Positions 24,201-31,501 are shown, counted from the first letter of the stretch. The stretch: DNA of 64,000 nt from Toxonevra muliebris (GCA_963691655.1 OY829326.1:84623235-84687234); one strand, 5' to 3'. Notes: generated by a model from the sequence alone, not told the origin. Translations and numbers: made by a program.

Positions 24201-27200
24201 GTAAACAGGAAGGTAGCAGCAGAAATATGCTCTGCGCCTAGATTGGAATGGGCGTTAAACACTTTTCAACCATTTAAATCACCTGGTCTTGACGGCATAT
24301 TTCCTGCTCTATTACAGAAGGGCATAAAGGAAATATTGCCATTCCTTATTAATATAGGGAGAAGTAGCCTCGCTTTTGGGTACATACCAACAGCTTGGCG
24401 AAGGGCAAAGGTGGTATTTATACCAAAAGTGGGCAAAAAAGATACCACCAACCCTAAGTCCTTCAGACCCATAAGCTTAACATCGTTTATGTTGAAAACA
24501 CTTGAAAAGGTGGTTGACAACTTTATACGATGTAAAATCTTAGACACAAATCCATTGCACCCCAATCAGCATGCATATAGAGCAGGCAGGTCTACCGAGA
24601 CAGCTCTGCATGACTTAGTGGGGAAGATTCAAGGGGCACTAGATGTGAAAGAAGTAGCAGTATGTGCTTTCCTGGATGTAGAAGGAGCTTTCGACAACAC
24701 CTCGCACGAGGCTGTCAATAACTCTCTAAGGCGAAGAGGAGTAGATAACACAACATCTAGATGGATGTCAGAAATGCTCTCCTCTAGAACAGCTGAGATG
24801 GAAACAGGGCTAGGTACCATATCAGTCAGCACAACCAGAGGATGTCCACAGGGAGGAGTATTATCACCTCTAATGTGGAGCCTGGTAGTAGATGAACTTT
24901 TAATGAAACTCTCAGAGGCAGGCATAGACTGTCAAGGGTATGCGGACGATATAGTCCTCGTAGCCAGAGGGAAATTTGAAGAAACTCTCTGTGACATTAT
25001 ACAAAGAGGGCTAGGTATTACTAGGAGATGGTGCAGGTCGGTAGGGCTAAATATTAACCCTGCAAAGACCACTATAGTTCCATTTACCAGGAAAAGATCG
25101 CTCCCGCGCTGGAAACCGATATCACTAGCTGGGGAGATTATTGAACAAAAGCAAGAGGTAAAGTATCTGGGCTTAGTATTAGATAGTAAACTCACATGGA
25201 AAGCGCATGTTGAAACAGTGACAAGTAAAGCCACTCGCGCTCTAATGGTATGCAGAAGGCTAGCAGGGAAAACTTGGGGATGTAAACCAAGTATACTGCG
25301 CTGGATGTACACAATGATGGTAAGGCCAATCATTACATATGGAGCAATAGCGTGGGCAAGGAGAACTCAACTAAAAACAGCAAAAGCTAAATTGGGGAAA
25401 GTTCAAAGGTTGGCATGTATCTGTATAACAGGAGCAATGAGAACATGTCCGACTGCTGCACTAGAGGTACTATTGGAGCTCACTCCATTACACCTCGTGA
25501 TAGAGAATGCCTCCAAGGCAGCAATCGTAAGAGGAACAAGAAATAAAAGGTTGACGAGGAGATCTATAGGGCTTGGAGACCGAGATAACCCGGCGAAAGA
25601 CAACTATCTCTTGGACTGTCCCCAGGACAGAATGGACAAACAGTATAGTTTTGAGAAACACTTCGTTGCAAAACTTAGTAGCAAGAACGAATGGGAGGGT
25701 GTAGAGTATAACTACACACTCAAAGAACACACGATTAAGTGGTATACAGATGGGTCACGTACCGAGGATGGAACTGGGGCAGGAGTATTTGGGCCAAGAA
25801 TCAAACACTCTGAGCCGATGGGGAAGTATCCTAGCATCTTCCAAGCTGAAATTCATGCAATTAGCACATGTGTGCAACTCAACCTGGATAGACAGTACAA
25901 ACGGCAAGATATCGCTATCATGTCGGACAGCCAAGCAGCCATTCGAGCATTATGCTCCTTTGAGATCACCTCTAAGTTGGTGTGGGACTGTTTGAGCAAG
26001 CTCAATCAACTGGGCAATGACAACAAAGTCGCTCTATGTTGGGTCCCTGGCCACGCAGGAATTGAGGGTAATGAGCAGGCAGACGAGCTTGCAAGAAAGG
26101 GGGCAGCAACCACTTTCGTGGGACCTGAACCCTTCTGTGGAATAGGAGATAGCGTAATCAGGGAATTACTCAGGCAAGAAGAGAGGAACAAGAGGCAAGA
26201 ACTCTTTACCAATCTTACGGGACTGAGGCAATCCAAAGCGCTTTTAGGTAATTATAATAAGAGTAGATACGCATTCTGCATTGGTCTCAACAAAAACAGT
26301 TTGCGCATATTAGCTGGTATTCTGACTGGGCATTGCGGGCTCAGAGAACACCTTTGTAAGATAGGGGTTGAGCAAAGCTCAATTTGTAGGTTTTGTAATG
26401 AGGAAGACGAATCATCAGAACATATTTTAGCTCAATGTGGAGCACTGATCCACAAAAGAAGGAAATGTCTGGGTATGTACCAAGTGCCCAGTACAGAAAT
26501 AGCATCCATAGATCCGGGCGCAATACTCAAATTCTTGAGGGAGACTGGACTGGATGAGGTACTCTAGGCAGATTAGACTAGAAAGAAAAGAGGGATGTAC
26601 AATAGATCTTATAGGTCGCGGTACAACGACAGAAACCTCTATAATACAATACAATACAATACAACGCTAACTCGTATACGTCCTACGCGACTTAAGCACT
26701 ATCACTAACGACCTTTTGAAAAACTTTTGACAGCGCCCTAATCATGTGCTCGACCTATGTTTTCAAGCTCCATATATGCGGAATCCCGAACTGGTTTTAT
26801 TCATAAATATTTTGCTACAAACAAGTCACCTTTTTTGCCATATTCCATTGGACATCGTCATCAATTAAATAAATTGTATCTCTCTTTTTTGTTTATTTAA
26901 AAAAATTGAGATGAGTTATGCAAAAACTTAGTTCCCCACAATTTATATCATTATTTATTCATATCATAGAAGGTACCTGTTGAAACTTTTCCCGGGTACG
27001 GAATATTACTCCATTGTTGTTGCAACCGCTGGGAGTATAATTTTATTTTATCATTGTATTCCTGGTGTTCCAGATTATGAGAATCCATTGCACCTACGTC
27101 AATCATATTGCTGAAATTATAAAAAACAAAAACATGAAGCCAAAAGCTATACCGTCGAATAATTTTTAATTTTTTAGCTTTTAAATTTTGTGAATTTTGT

Positions 27201-27732
27201 TAACACTGCCTTGTTTCAAAAACAAATAATTTTTGGATTGCCAACAAATACAGATGCATATGGATGGCTTGGAATACAAGTGATATTGTGAATGACACTG
27301 AGCAAAGCCGAAACTTGAATTCAATAATGTGTTATTTAAGTTTTTATGGAAGATATCCAAGCGATTCAAGTTTGATTCATAGCAAAAATAACACCACAAA
27401 ACTCATTCCTTACACTGCCGTATTCTGAACCAAACGAGAAAGCGCATTCTGGTCGTCCTTTTTAGGTAATGACTGGGAAAACTGGTTACTTAAATTATCC
27501 GAATTACTACGCCTTAAGGCGGGATAACTGTTATCCACAGGATCGGCCAAAAGATGAGTACGTTCACTAGGCTCATGATAAAACTAATAAAACAAAATAA
27601 AGCATTATTAATCAGGAAATAATATTCTGACGCTTTACAATAAGAACGTACCTGGTTGCCCAACTCGTCCCTACAATGCAAGCAACTGCAAAAATTTGTT
27701 AAACAGTTCCAGAGTGGGCGTAAATACTCCAT
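12120..27732 (-). CDS. Lamtor1: Lamtor1 (Ragulator subunit p18), five exons
   Basis: Ragulator scaffold that anchors the pentameric complex and Rag GTPases to late endosomes/lysosomes for mTORC1 signalling (family knowledge). Seen here: exons 27732-27652, 27583-27414, 27110-26977, 19860-19790 and 12212-12120. All are joined at GT-AG borders with matching phases, giving about 182 residues (human protein about 161). Family-like blocks in order are ERTHLLADPV, LPKKDDQNALSR, NMIDVGAMDSHNLE, GLLKDVP and the C-terminal IVVPFRIP. The N-terminus lacks the Met-Gly-Cys-Cys lipidation signal of the vertebrate protein but has Cys at 10, 15, 17 and 20, possible palmitoylation sites. Introns 3 and 4 are 7.1 and 7.6 kb and filled with TEs. 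An undetected upstream exon cannot be excluded. Confidence 0.9.
12546..13918 (+). mobile_element. Decayed full-length Tc1-like element
   Basis: The left end CAGTGCCGGTCATATCAT and the complement of the right end GTGCCGGTCATATCAT form terminal inverted repeats of about 33 bp, continuing into TTGCAACCAAAATCAC. A TA precedes the left end; the right flank is decayed. A broken transposase lies inside. The length of about 1.37 kb is typical of Tc1. It sits in Lamtor1 intron 4, opposite to the gene. Confidence 0.8.
13130..13620 (+). pseudogene. Tc1-like transposase remnant
   Basis: Catalytic-core blocks appear in order but in different frames: NWTFQQLRNVLLLDESKVY with GSDGKQ (first Asp region), then MVWGCFSANSMGP, then WMFQQDHYSKRTPKLV (second Asp region), then VQSPDQIESHWVLVKRKLG (expected DLNPIE, with the Glu region altered). 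Several frameshifts and stops break it. The N-terminal paired domain is not recognisable. Confidence 0.75.
13996..14522. mobile_element. Harbinger-like MITE with a coding scrap (527 bp)
   Basis: Terminal inverted repeats begin TACCATGTTCCCATTGAGCC on the left and, as complement, TACCATGTTCCAACTGAGCC on the right, continuing into GGAATTGCGTRGTTTCG. Both ends are flanked by TTA (13993-13995 and 14523-14525), a TWA duplication typical of PIF/Harbinger. Inner sequence is rich in CGAAACCAC-type repeats. It sits in Lamtor1 intron 4. Confidence 0.78.
14262..14375 (+). pseudogene. Myb/MADF-like DNA-binding scrap inside the MITE
   Basis: A 37-codon frame reads REEELITQIWTEKMEELRRA and continues NGHTYEQMAEELK to a TGA. 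The spacing of W, LR and the Y-x-x-[IM]-A-x-x-L tail fits Myb/SANT-MADF domains. Such a protein is the accessory partner of PIF/Harbinger transposases (family knowledge), and the TTA target site agrees. The domain is truncated at both ends, with a stop three codons upstream. Confidence 0.45.
14770..15030 (-). pseudogene. Non-LTR reverse transcriptase fragment
   Basis: The minus strand reads AGVPQDSVLSPTLFLAFINE, the RT motif GVPQGSVLSPxLF-x-L-[FY]-I-N with one Gly changed to Asp, followed by the catalytic-loop remnant LFSDDSIICHSY (expected FADD). It lacks the rest of the RT and any endonuclease nearby. It is in sense with Lamtor1, within intron 4. Confidence 0.7.
15365..15439 (+). repeat. 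tRNA-like SINE head
   Basis: A 75-base segment has a tRNA-like layout: outer GACGA pairing with TCGTC, an A-box-like TAGTCTAGTGG, and a B-box-like GGTTAGGGTCC. The B box is off consensus and the arms are imperfect, so a functional tRNA is unlikely. It is better read as the Pol III promoter head of a SINE. The sequence at 52266-52335 (minus strand) shares TAGTCTAGTGG. Confidence 0.5.
15440..16089. other. No gene recognised (intronic)
   Basis: Low-complexity, C/A-rich stretches on the plus strand create long open frames on the minus strand (up to 153 residues, 16309-15848). Their composition is not protein-like and they carry no known motif. This may be SINE body and 5' leader of the non-LTR remnant that follows. 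Confidence 0.4.
16090..16345 (+). repeat. Two 5'-leader-like monomers upstream of a non-LTR remnant
   Basis: A segment of about 90 bases containing CATAAGTAACCAAGTGTTT and CCCCCACCAT, ending near CACCATAATCAGACCG, occurs at about 16096-16183 and again at about 16258-16345, in direct orientation with about 162-base spacing. Tandem 5' monomers are known in some non-LTR elements; coding remnants follow at once. Confidence 0.55.
16395..17925 (+). pseudogene. Non-LTR retrotransposon remnant, deleted and frameshifted
   Basis: Pieces occur in order. An endonuclease-RT linker near 16780-16900 has FREAITKAAAQNISAGRIP. The RT at 17007-17366 has LNLAKSFDTVSHSNLLQD, HGGVLSPVLLNYFMSKM and the catalytic FYADDCTIL. 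A post-RT region near 17400-17580 has PALRTLTGCHLITDEETKML and NHNELLAKQF. A C-terminal region at 17700-17925 has GRPPSIANVEKSL. The linker jumps almost directly into the RT, so the 5' part of the RT is deleted. No RNase H is seen, which suits a Jockey/CR1-like group. Confidence 0.75.
18091..19057. mobile_element. hAT-like MITE inserted in the Tc1 remnant
   Basis: Inverted ends: CTGTGTTCATGCTTAGC on the left and the complement GTGTTCATGCTTAGCC on the right. Near-identical 8-bp flanks GCATAACA (18083-18090) and GCATAAGA (19058-19065) fit a hAT target duplication. The right flank keeps the coding sense of the Tc1 frame, so the left flank carries the mutation. It contains a second, smaller element and no coding sequence. 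Confidence 0.7.
18481..18833. mobile_element. Nested MITE, 353 bp
   Basis: The left end TAGCGTTTTCTTTTTTCGAT and the complement of the right end TAGCGTTTTCTTTTTTTAAC form inverted repeats that continue into AAAATGTTGCA. The flanks read ATA on both sides, so the duplication is either TA (ends GCGTTTTC) or ATA (ends TAGCG). Further GCAACATT motifs occur inside. It is nested in the 18091-19057 element, making three levels: Tc1, hAT-like, this. Confidence 0.72.
19526..19588 (-). repeat. tRNA-like SINE head in Lamtor1 intron 4
   Basis: The minus strand shows an A-box-like TGGCATAGTGTGCTGG and a B-box-like AGGTTCAATGC at tRNA spacing. The arms are imperfect and the acceptor stem is incomplete, so this is read as a tRNA-derived SINE or tRNA pseudogene, not a tRNA gene. 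Confidence 0.45.
19589..19789 (-). other. Lamtor1: Lamtor1 intron 4, donor end
   Basis: The intron begins with donor GTATGT at 19789 on the minus strand and runs to 12213. A 60-residue open frame here (19816-19634) merely reads through exon 4 into the intron. Confidence 0.75.
19790..19860 (-). CDS. Lamtor1: Lamtor1 exon 4
   Basis: A 71-base exon after acceptor ATTTTAAG. It completes a Gly codon from exon 3, then reads LLKDVPNFEYHLIKVTSM and DDLMQ, ending at a codon boundary before donor GTATGT. The LLKDVP block directly follows the exon 3 sequence as expected for dipteran Lamtor1. Confidence 0.85.
19861..20394. other. Lamtor1 intron 3, no further gene
   Basis: No coding frame or clear repeat ends recognised. 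Two similar stretches (AATTGCGGCGTA near 20181 and AATTGCGCCGTA near 20260) suggest decayed TE sequence. Confidence 0.4.
20395..20570 (+). pseudogene. Non-LTR reverse transcriptase C-terminal scrap
   Basis: The plus strand reads NTLNLSVLLYGSEFWAL and CLEKTHTRFFKSFYFLDKST, which fits the post-RT thumb/connector of Jockey/CR1-type elements (S-V-L-L-Y-G-x-E-x-W, then L-E-x-x-Q-x-x-F-x-K). No upstream RT motif is adjacent, so it is an isolated fragment. Confidence 0.6.
20788..20862. repeat. Inverted repeat just upstream of the LOA-like element
   Basis: CAGTTGCATGTCAGATGACT and the complement of the sequence ending near 20862 (CCAGTTGCATATCAGACATC) can form a stem of about 25 bp with a loop of about 20 bases. 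It may be part of the retrotransposon's 5' untranslated leader or older flanking sequence. Confidence 0.5.
21235..22923 (+). CDS. LOA-like ORF1 (Gag-like RNA-binding protein), 562 aa
   Basis: First protein of the retrotransposon, expected to coat element RNA and help target the RNP (family role). Seen: a basic, charged N-terminus (to about residue 70); an Ala/Thr/Val-rich low-complexity stretch at about 85-180 with repeated AIAP units; then a more ordered region at about 290-475, starting near LPREYPEVTLSSEQLSALED, that resembles the DUF4780-type domain common in fly TE ORF1 proteins; then a Glu/Ser-rich acidic tail. No CCHC knuckles are seen, unlike many I or Jockey ORF1 proteins. The start is the first ATG after the leader. 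The stop is five bases before the ORF2 ATG. Confidence 0.85.
   Translation: MSKKNNKAKNLNQRGLTATELADRMEHELRDEDLRASTSRGSPRSRGPARCQATTAPKRRRSFEGNRTMTSKTKVGVPAVSALAPIAESHTMAYAGVVAAGTSAIAPVTVLAAGTGAIAPAPVVTTQATGIVPSTAHTEVSAAGAIAPAGVTSVRARDVFLAKVASAFAPAANATETSTGKSYPREHKRRELKVPPIGQPGGMDDPLRKGLSGAGSRWYLRYLEQGLEPAVARKKAEEHKAKPSEGTSQEPRERKRGSSVITPPQKQEVKKPRTDTVVAGSSAGRVVCGKTYAGVAKAVRMAVLPREYPEVTLSSEQLSALEDAILEEVAKGWAHKLKFEGIHFRPGYLLIDCKDVQSAEWLKGVAPKLTAWNGPPLISCVGDDVPKSHVVTIFFPRSLGQTSERILALLNAQNEGLRTNLWKALKAREEGNGQLLTISMDELSFEAIRTSGGVINYRFGEVTVHGVHKRATEEDTSNPEPEAVSNDEPKATERVHSAVVEVEVDTLPTSAASEMEGIVLPSSTATEVEGIDLSLLNMDCPIDEEEERMLLSGSSRGKSPAK
22929..26567 (+). CDS. LOA-like ORF2: endonuclease, reverse transcriptase, RNase H, 1212 aa
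   Basis: Polyprotein for target-primed reverse transcription. APE-type endonuclease, residues about 1-235: QEPWH, GCDANAHSTIWGS, then SLSDHKIIEF. RT, about 430-720: SPGLDGI, AFLDVEGAFDNTSHE, CPQGGVLSPLMW and the catalytic GYADDIVLVARG (near residue 670). RNase H, about 935-1070: KWYTDGSRTEDGTGAGVFG, FQAEIHAI, IMSDSQAAI and CWVPGHAGIEGNEQADELAR, so all acidic catalytic positions are present. A CCHC-like C-terminal knuckle near 1165 reads CRFCNEEDESSEHILAQC. No internal stop or frameshift. The start lies five bases after the ORF1 stop, suggesting termination-reinitiation. Confidence 0.93.
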   Translation: MSSGTGIKCAQVNVHHARAASAVIARTFSKFNLGLILIQEPWHYQGAIRGMACKNGKVIWDNRQDNPRACILIRNNINYVCLTEFMTRDLVPIQAHLNIEGSKRAIVVASAYFPGEESSPPPPEVRQLVDYCNRHRLPLLLGCDANAHSTIWGSTNDNSRGEYLLEFILSANLEILNVGNEPTFVTRVRKEVLDITECSPNIVGLVKNWRVSKEDSLSDHKIIEFLLEGTSTEIPSFRNPRKTNWTEYIEVLKCNLEGIKSCKVIKNHHELEYSVNELNEAILDAFEGSCPEKAESLGKDAIWWNSTLSDIRTEVRRLHNGAKRSGQWQAYRDKLTEYNKEIRKAKRTSFRNFCDNISSLPAASRIYKTFAKAGQDMRMALKKSDGSFTCNEKERAELLLATHFPGSVGLDSRNSEEQPRRINRVNRKVAAEICSAPRLEWALNTFQPFKSPGLDGIFPALLQKGIKEILPFLINIGRSSLAFGYIPTAWRRAKVVFIPKVGKKDTTNPKSFRPISLTSFMLKTLEKVVDNFIRCKILDTNPLHPNQHAYRAGRSTETALHDLVGKIQGALDVKEVAVCAFLDVEGAFDNTSHEAVNNSLRRRGVDNTTSRWMSEMLSSRTAEMETGLGTISVSTTRGCPQGGVLSPLMWSLVVDELLMKLSEAGIDCQGYADDIVLVARGKFEETLCDIIQRGLGITRRWCRSVGLNINPAKTTIVPFTRKRSLPRWKPISLAGEIIEQKQEVKYLGLVLDSKLTWKAHVETVTSKATRALMVCRRLAGKTWGCKPSILRWMYTMMVRPIITYGAIAWARRTQLKTAKAKLGKVQRLACICITGAMRTCPTAALEVLLELTPLHLVIENASKAAIVRGTRNKRLTRRSIGLGDRDNPAKDNYLLDCPQDRMDKQYSFEKHFVAKLSSKNEWEGVEYNYTLKEHTIKWYTDGSRTEDGTGAGVFGPRIKHSEPMGKYPSIFQAEIHAISTCVQLNLDRQYKRQDIAIMSDSQAAIRALCSFEITSKLVWDCLSKLNQLGNDNKVALCWVPGHAGIEGNEQADELARKGAATTFVGPEPFCGIGDSVIRELLRQEERNKRQELFTNLTGLRQSKALLGNYNKSRYAFCIGLNKNSLRILAGILTGHCGLREHLCKIGVEQSSICRFCNEEDESSEHILAQCGALIHKRRKCLGMYQVPSTEIASIDPGAILKFLRETGLDEVL
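26643..26662 (+). repeat. AATAC tail of the LOA-like element
   Basis: Four AATAC units close the element about 75 bases after the ORF2 stop. Short tandem 3' tails are usual for LOA/I-type elements and mark the reverse-transcription start. Confidence 0.75.
26977..27110 (-). CDS. Lamtor1: Lamtor1 exon 3
   Basis: A 134-base exon between acceptor ATAATTTCAG and donor GTACCT. It encodes the strongly conserved core NMIDVGAMDSHNLEHQEY followed by a Lys/Gln-rich helix (LYSQRLQQQW). It is the most diagnostic exon for assigning the family. The phase enters after two bases of a codon and leaves after one. Confidence 0.9.
27414..27583 (-). CDS. Lamtor1: Lamtor1 exon 2
   Basis: A 170-base exon after acceptor TTTTATTAG. 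It encodes ERTHLLADPVDNSYPALRR, then LPKKDDQNALSRLVQNTA, ending two bases into a codon before donor GTAAGG. The intron on its 3' side is 303 bases and free of TEs. Confidence 0.9.
27652..27732 (-). CDS. Lamtor1: Lamtor1 exon 1 (start codon)
   Basis: An 81-base exon from ATG to donor GTACGT, 27 codons, starting MEYLRPLWNC with Cys at 10, 15, 17 and 20. The 68-base intron that follows is small and in phase with exon 2. The start is chosen because it is the first ATG in frame with exon 2. There is no Gly at position 2, so N-myristoylation is not predicted and palmitoylation is the likelier membrane anchor. Confidence 0.78.
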
Positions 27733-28093
27733 TATTAAATAACTTTACAACTCAAATAATATAAAACTAATAACAATGAGGTTGCCACACTGTAATCTTT
27801 ATTCCATTTCACAAATGATAAAATCTCGCGCCCTATTTACATCGCTCGAACGAACGAAAAATTAAGTCTGTTGCCATACTTTTTGGGTAGAGTTTGGTAA
27901 ACTGAGAATAAACAACGGGAACGGGAACGGAAAAAAACCACTTTTCTTACACGAAACAAAACGTCAAATTCTAGCGACAGATAAATTTGAAAAACAAAGT
28001 TTCTGCAATATTTAATATCATACAAATTATTAAATCTTTCAAGAAAATAAACAAAAAATAAAGAAATTAAACATAATTTATTCGCCCGATTAG
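27733..28093. promoter_or_regulatory. Lamtor1 upstream region, possible shared promoter
   Basis: The space between the Lamtor1 start (minus) and the candidate plus-strand exon at 28094 carries no TE hallmark. No TATA box or strong initiator stands out. Divergent use is only an inference from the layout. Confidence 0.3.
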
Positions 28094-28240
28094 CGACTAC
28101 TTCTGAAGAATCTTCATCGACATTTGCGATATTCAAAAATAGCAGAAGCTCCTACACCATCAGAAGTTGAACAGACACTTGCGTCATTAATCTCTGGAGA
28201 ATGTCATTTTCAAATACCTTTTGAACATTTTTCATTTTAA
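28094..28240 (+). CDS. Candidate coding exon of an unrecognised gene
   Basis: After a GATTAG that could be a splice acceptor, 48 codons read to TAA at 28238-28240, with sequence such as HLRYSKIAEAPTPSEVEQT and LASLISGECHFQIPFEHF, which looks protein-like. No family is recognised and no start codon is in frame, so it would be a last exon. The preceding exons are not visible in the 350 bases before Lamtor1, which weakens the case. A decayed copy of another gene is possible. Confidence 0.3.
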   Translation, partial: RLLLKNLHRHLRYSKIAEAPTPSEVEQTLASLISGECHFQIPFEHFSF

Positions 28241-29814
28241 ATAACACTTATTTTTCCAAAAAAATTTTATTTATTTATAAATTTCAAATTTTCAGAATGT
28301 TTTCAGAAAAGCAAAACAGTTGATAAACACAAACAGATGATTGTCTGACACTTTTACCATTTTTACCCTAAGAAAAAGTGCGGGCTGTTTCGAATAAGAG
28401 GAATAAGACAATTACTCTCTCATCTCTGCTCTCATTTACAAGTTTTTTTAGTACGGGAACGCTTTTGAGTTGTTTTGGGTAAATTCGAATACGCGCGGTA
28501 AAGTACGAGAAAGAAGCTATTGATTACACTTAAAATACGTACACGCTTTACTGCTGCTTTGCTTTGACTTTTCCACTAGAAACGGGACACTTATTCGTAG
28601 CAGAGTGACCAGGTTGAACGATTTATTGCCGATACTAAATATACTCAACCTGATCTTTGTTAAATTTTGAAACATCTTTTTCATGACTCAATAATAAGGT
28701 TACGTCACCAGCATAGCTCTGTTCTCTCGATTTTCTCGATTTTTCGTCTAATTCTTATGTCAAATATATCAAGCAAAAAATATGAGAGAAAAATAAATCA
28801 GCTGTTTCGTTATGAATTTGATAGAAGAAAGGGATTTCCAACCATGCGTATAAAAACCAAATATACGGTCGATTTTGTCTTTACAGCGCTGCTATAACCC
28901 CAACAAACCCTGGGAAAAAATTCTCAAATGTTTGAAAAAATCTTAGTTCTCAATTTGATTTTCTACATTGCTTATCATTTGAAAGCAAACCTTCTCTCAA
29001 ATTTTTCTCAAATGTTTGTTATCAACTTGAATACGAGCTGTGATAGACTTGGGAAATTAATTATACCTCTAACCTTTGATAATGATTTTCAACATTCTAG
29101 TCATTTGGAAATAAACATTGGGTGGAATTAATAAAAATAGTAATTACTTCAAAGCAACGTGGTCGTAGCAAAGTAAGTTCAAAAAGCAATTCCTTGAATT
29201 CGTATGAATAAGATCTTACTTTGCTATTGCAAGTTCGAACATTCGAAGTTATCACTTGCTTAGGAATTGACTTCAAACGTTATGTAAAAATTTATTTATA
29301 TTGAGCGTGCATGTTTCAAAATTTTGTTCAAAATCAAATGGACTCAAGAGAAAAAAAAATATCTCGATGTTAAATTAATTTTTCTGTAGTTTTATGCACC
29401 TATTATGCATGTTTTTTTAATTTTGTTATGCGCTTCTGCTCAGTCAAAGGCTGACTGCAATAGCATTTACGTAAACCGTATCAGAATCAGCATGTAGTGG
29501 CGAGAAGATAAGTGAATTACATTTCGTGAAAATTTTGGGATCGTTTGGCAAAATCTAATGTAACAGGTATTAAAGTTATGAAGAAAAAATGTACAAAGTG
29601 CTGTCTATGGATAGTTGTCTAGCTATCTACACACCGGACCAAATTGTTAAAAAAGTTGCCAACTTTAAGCAGCGCGTGAGGAAGCAAGCCTATATGAAAA
29701 CAAAGAGAAATATACCAATTCATTTGAAGGAGTTCAAAAAAATATTTGTGGACCTTTTTAAGACAGAAGACAGAAGATAATCCAACCAGCATCATACCAC
29801 TAAATGCAAGTTAA
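28241..29814. other. No gene recognised
   Basis: AT-rich. Near 28893 a CCCCAACAAACCCT sequence is followed by several TTCTCAAA motifs like those near 31275 and 40060-40190, suggesting MITE-type repeats. A 63-residue frame at 29589-29780 is basic but matches nothing I recognise. Confidence 0.4.
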
Positions 29815-30800
29815 TTGTGCTTTTCTTTTCCTACAACACCTGGCCCATCCTTGGATGCATTGCTCAACTTACCACCCCTTGATATTTTTGCTAAAGGAGA
29901 GGCTGTCAAAGCCATCTGTAGACTTAAATGCAATGGGTATTGGTATGACACTTGCTGGGATGTCGGTGATATTATTGAAGATACTGATATGAACCTAAAA
30001 GTTCTATCAATGCCATCTGATACAATGCCAACAATTCCAGTTTTCACTACAAATTCTAGAGGCCCAAACTTGGTTTTTGCCGGGACCTGGGCCGGACTTT
30101 GATTGTAAGCGTATTTTCACTGACGGCTTTATTGATAATGATGGAGTGCACCTTCAATTCTCTCTTGGGTTGTATACTTCGGTTTTCCAAGCAGAAATTT
30201 TTGCAATCATCAAGGCAATGGATCATGTTATTGATAATGTTTGGAGAGAAAGGAGTATCTGTGTATTTAGTGACAGTCAGGCTGCGCTTAAATCCTTGCT
30301 TAATCCTCTAACCACATCTAAACTGGTTATGCATTGTAAATCCAGGCTTGATTGTGTTACAAAACACAATAGCTGTTGATATGGGTTCCTGGAAACTCAG
30401 GAATTTCAGGAAATGAATCGGCTGACCTTCTGGCCAGAAAAGGTTCGGAAACTCGTTTCTTGTGCCCAGAACCTATACTCTCTTTGTTGTCTACAACCAT
30501 CAACCATTGACCCACAATCGTAAATGGGAAGAACTGAGGGGCTTTAGACAGACAAAGACCATGTTACCTGTTATCTCGAAGCGTTTAACAGACTTTCTGT
30601 TATCACTTAACAGAAAGAGCTGTAGGCAGCTGGTGGGATTATATACAGGTCACTTCTCTTAGGCCAAACATTTGCATATGATTGACCTAGGAGCTAGTGC
30701 CTTCTGTGCTTCCTGTGGTTTGGAAGAATAATGTGAAGAGACGGCGGACCACTTTCTTAGTGTCTGCCCGCTTTCTGCCAGATCAGAGTAAGCATATTTG
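29815..30800 (+). pseudogene. I/LOA-type non-LTR 3' fragment (post-RT and RNase H)
   Basis: Post-RT connector at 29815-30102: PSLDALLNLPPLDIFAKGEA. RNase H from about 30105: RIFTDGFIDNDGV, SVFQAEIFAIIKAMDHV, CVFSDSQAALKSL, then in another frame VPGNSGISGNESADLLARKG (30384-30443), which lacks the usual His. A C-terminal region follows with Cys-rich traces near 30700-30770. Frameshifts at about 30100 and 30375 and later stops disable it. It is diverged from the intact element. Confidence 0.75.
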
Positions 30801-31501
30801 GCACTGGAGTGTTGGGAGACGAACACCTGAGCTCTTTAACACCGCAGGATCTGCTAAGATTTATTAATAAATCTGGTAGATTTAAAGAATTGCAAAAAGA
30901 AACATAGGTTATAGTACAATGGACGTAAAACTTGTCTGAGTGCTATATTCTTGAATATTTCTTTTGCTGTTCCAAAAAAAAATAATTGCGCTTGCGATTT
31001 TGTTTGATTTGATTTTTATTTAAAGCACTATAAAATCTTTTGATGTATGAAGTAAATAGTCTGCTAAATAGCAGATTTTGAAATTCAGTAGCGAATGCTT
31101 CTTTTAATGCTTTTTGTTCATGCCAATCAAAGCAAATGCCATTTTCGAACATAGCAATGGCTTAAATTTATTTTTCGCATACGAATTCAAGCAAATTCTT
31201 AGGAATATCAGTTCTTACAGCAATTGTTTCATATTTTAGCAAAATAAACTTTTATTTACCCCACCCATTTTCTCAACTTGAGAAAATATTTGTTACATTC
31301 TGGCAACACATATTGGAGTTGTAAAAATGTTAATCTGGCAGCAATGTTCAATAATATAAAAGAAAAGTGAAACAAAAAGTGAAGGAAAAGTGACGCAGCG
31401 AAAATTTTTACTTTAAATGAATTTACAAAAGTAATTCAAAAGGATGTAACAATAAAAGGTTATATACTTGGGAACGTGAAGAACCCATTACAAGACGAAA
31501 C
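30801..31501. other. No gene recognised
   Basis: AT-rich. A TTCTCAACTTGAGAA palindrome lies near 31270, related to motifs near 37000 and 40150. No coding support. Confidence 0.4.

Larger units (their letters stand above)
20873..26662 (+). mobile_element. Apparently intact LOA/I-type non-LTR retrotransposon
   Basis: About 5.8 kb: a GC-richer 5' leader (from about 20873, left border approximate), ORF1, ORF2 and a short 3' region ending in AATAC repeats. Both ORFs are uninterrupted and all endonuclease, RT and RNase H catalytic motifs are present, so it may be young and capable of mobilisation. The RNase H domain places it with LOA/I-type clades rather than Jockey, CR1 or R1. It lies in Lamtor1 intron 3 in the opposite orientation to the gene. 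A target duplication could not be fixed. Confidence 0.88.

Noticed and set aside
29589..29780. 63-residue basic plus-strand frame as a gene
   Set aside because: No motif, no splice signals and no link to the RNase H remnant downstream.
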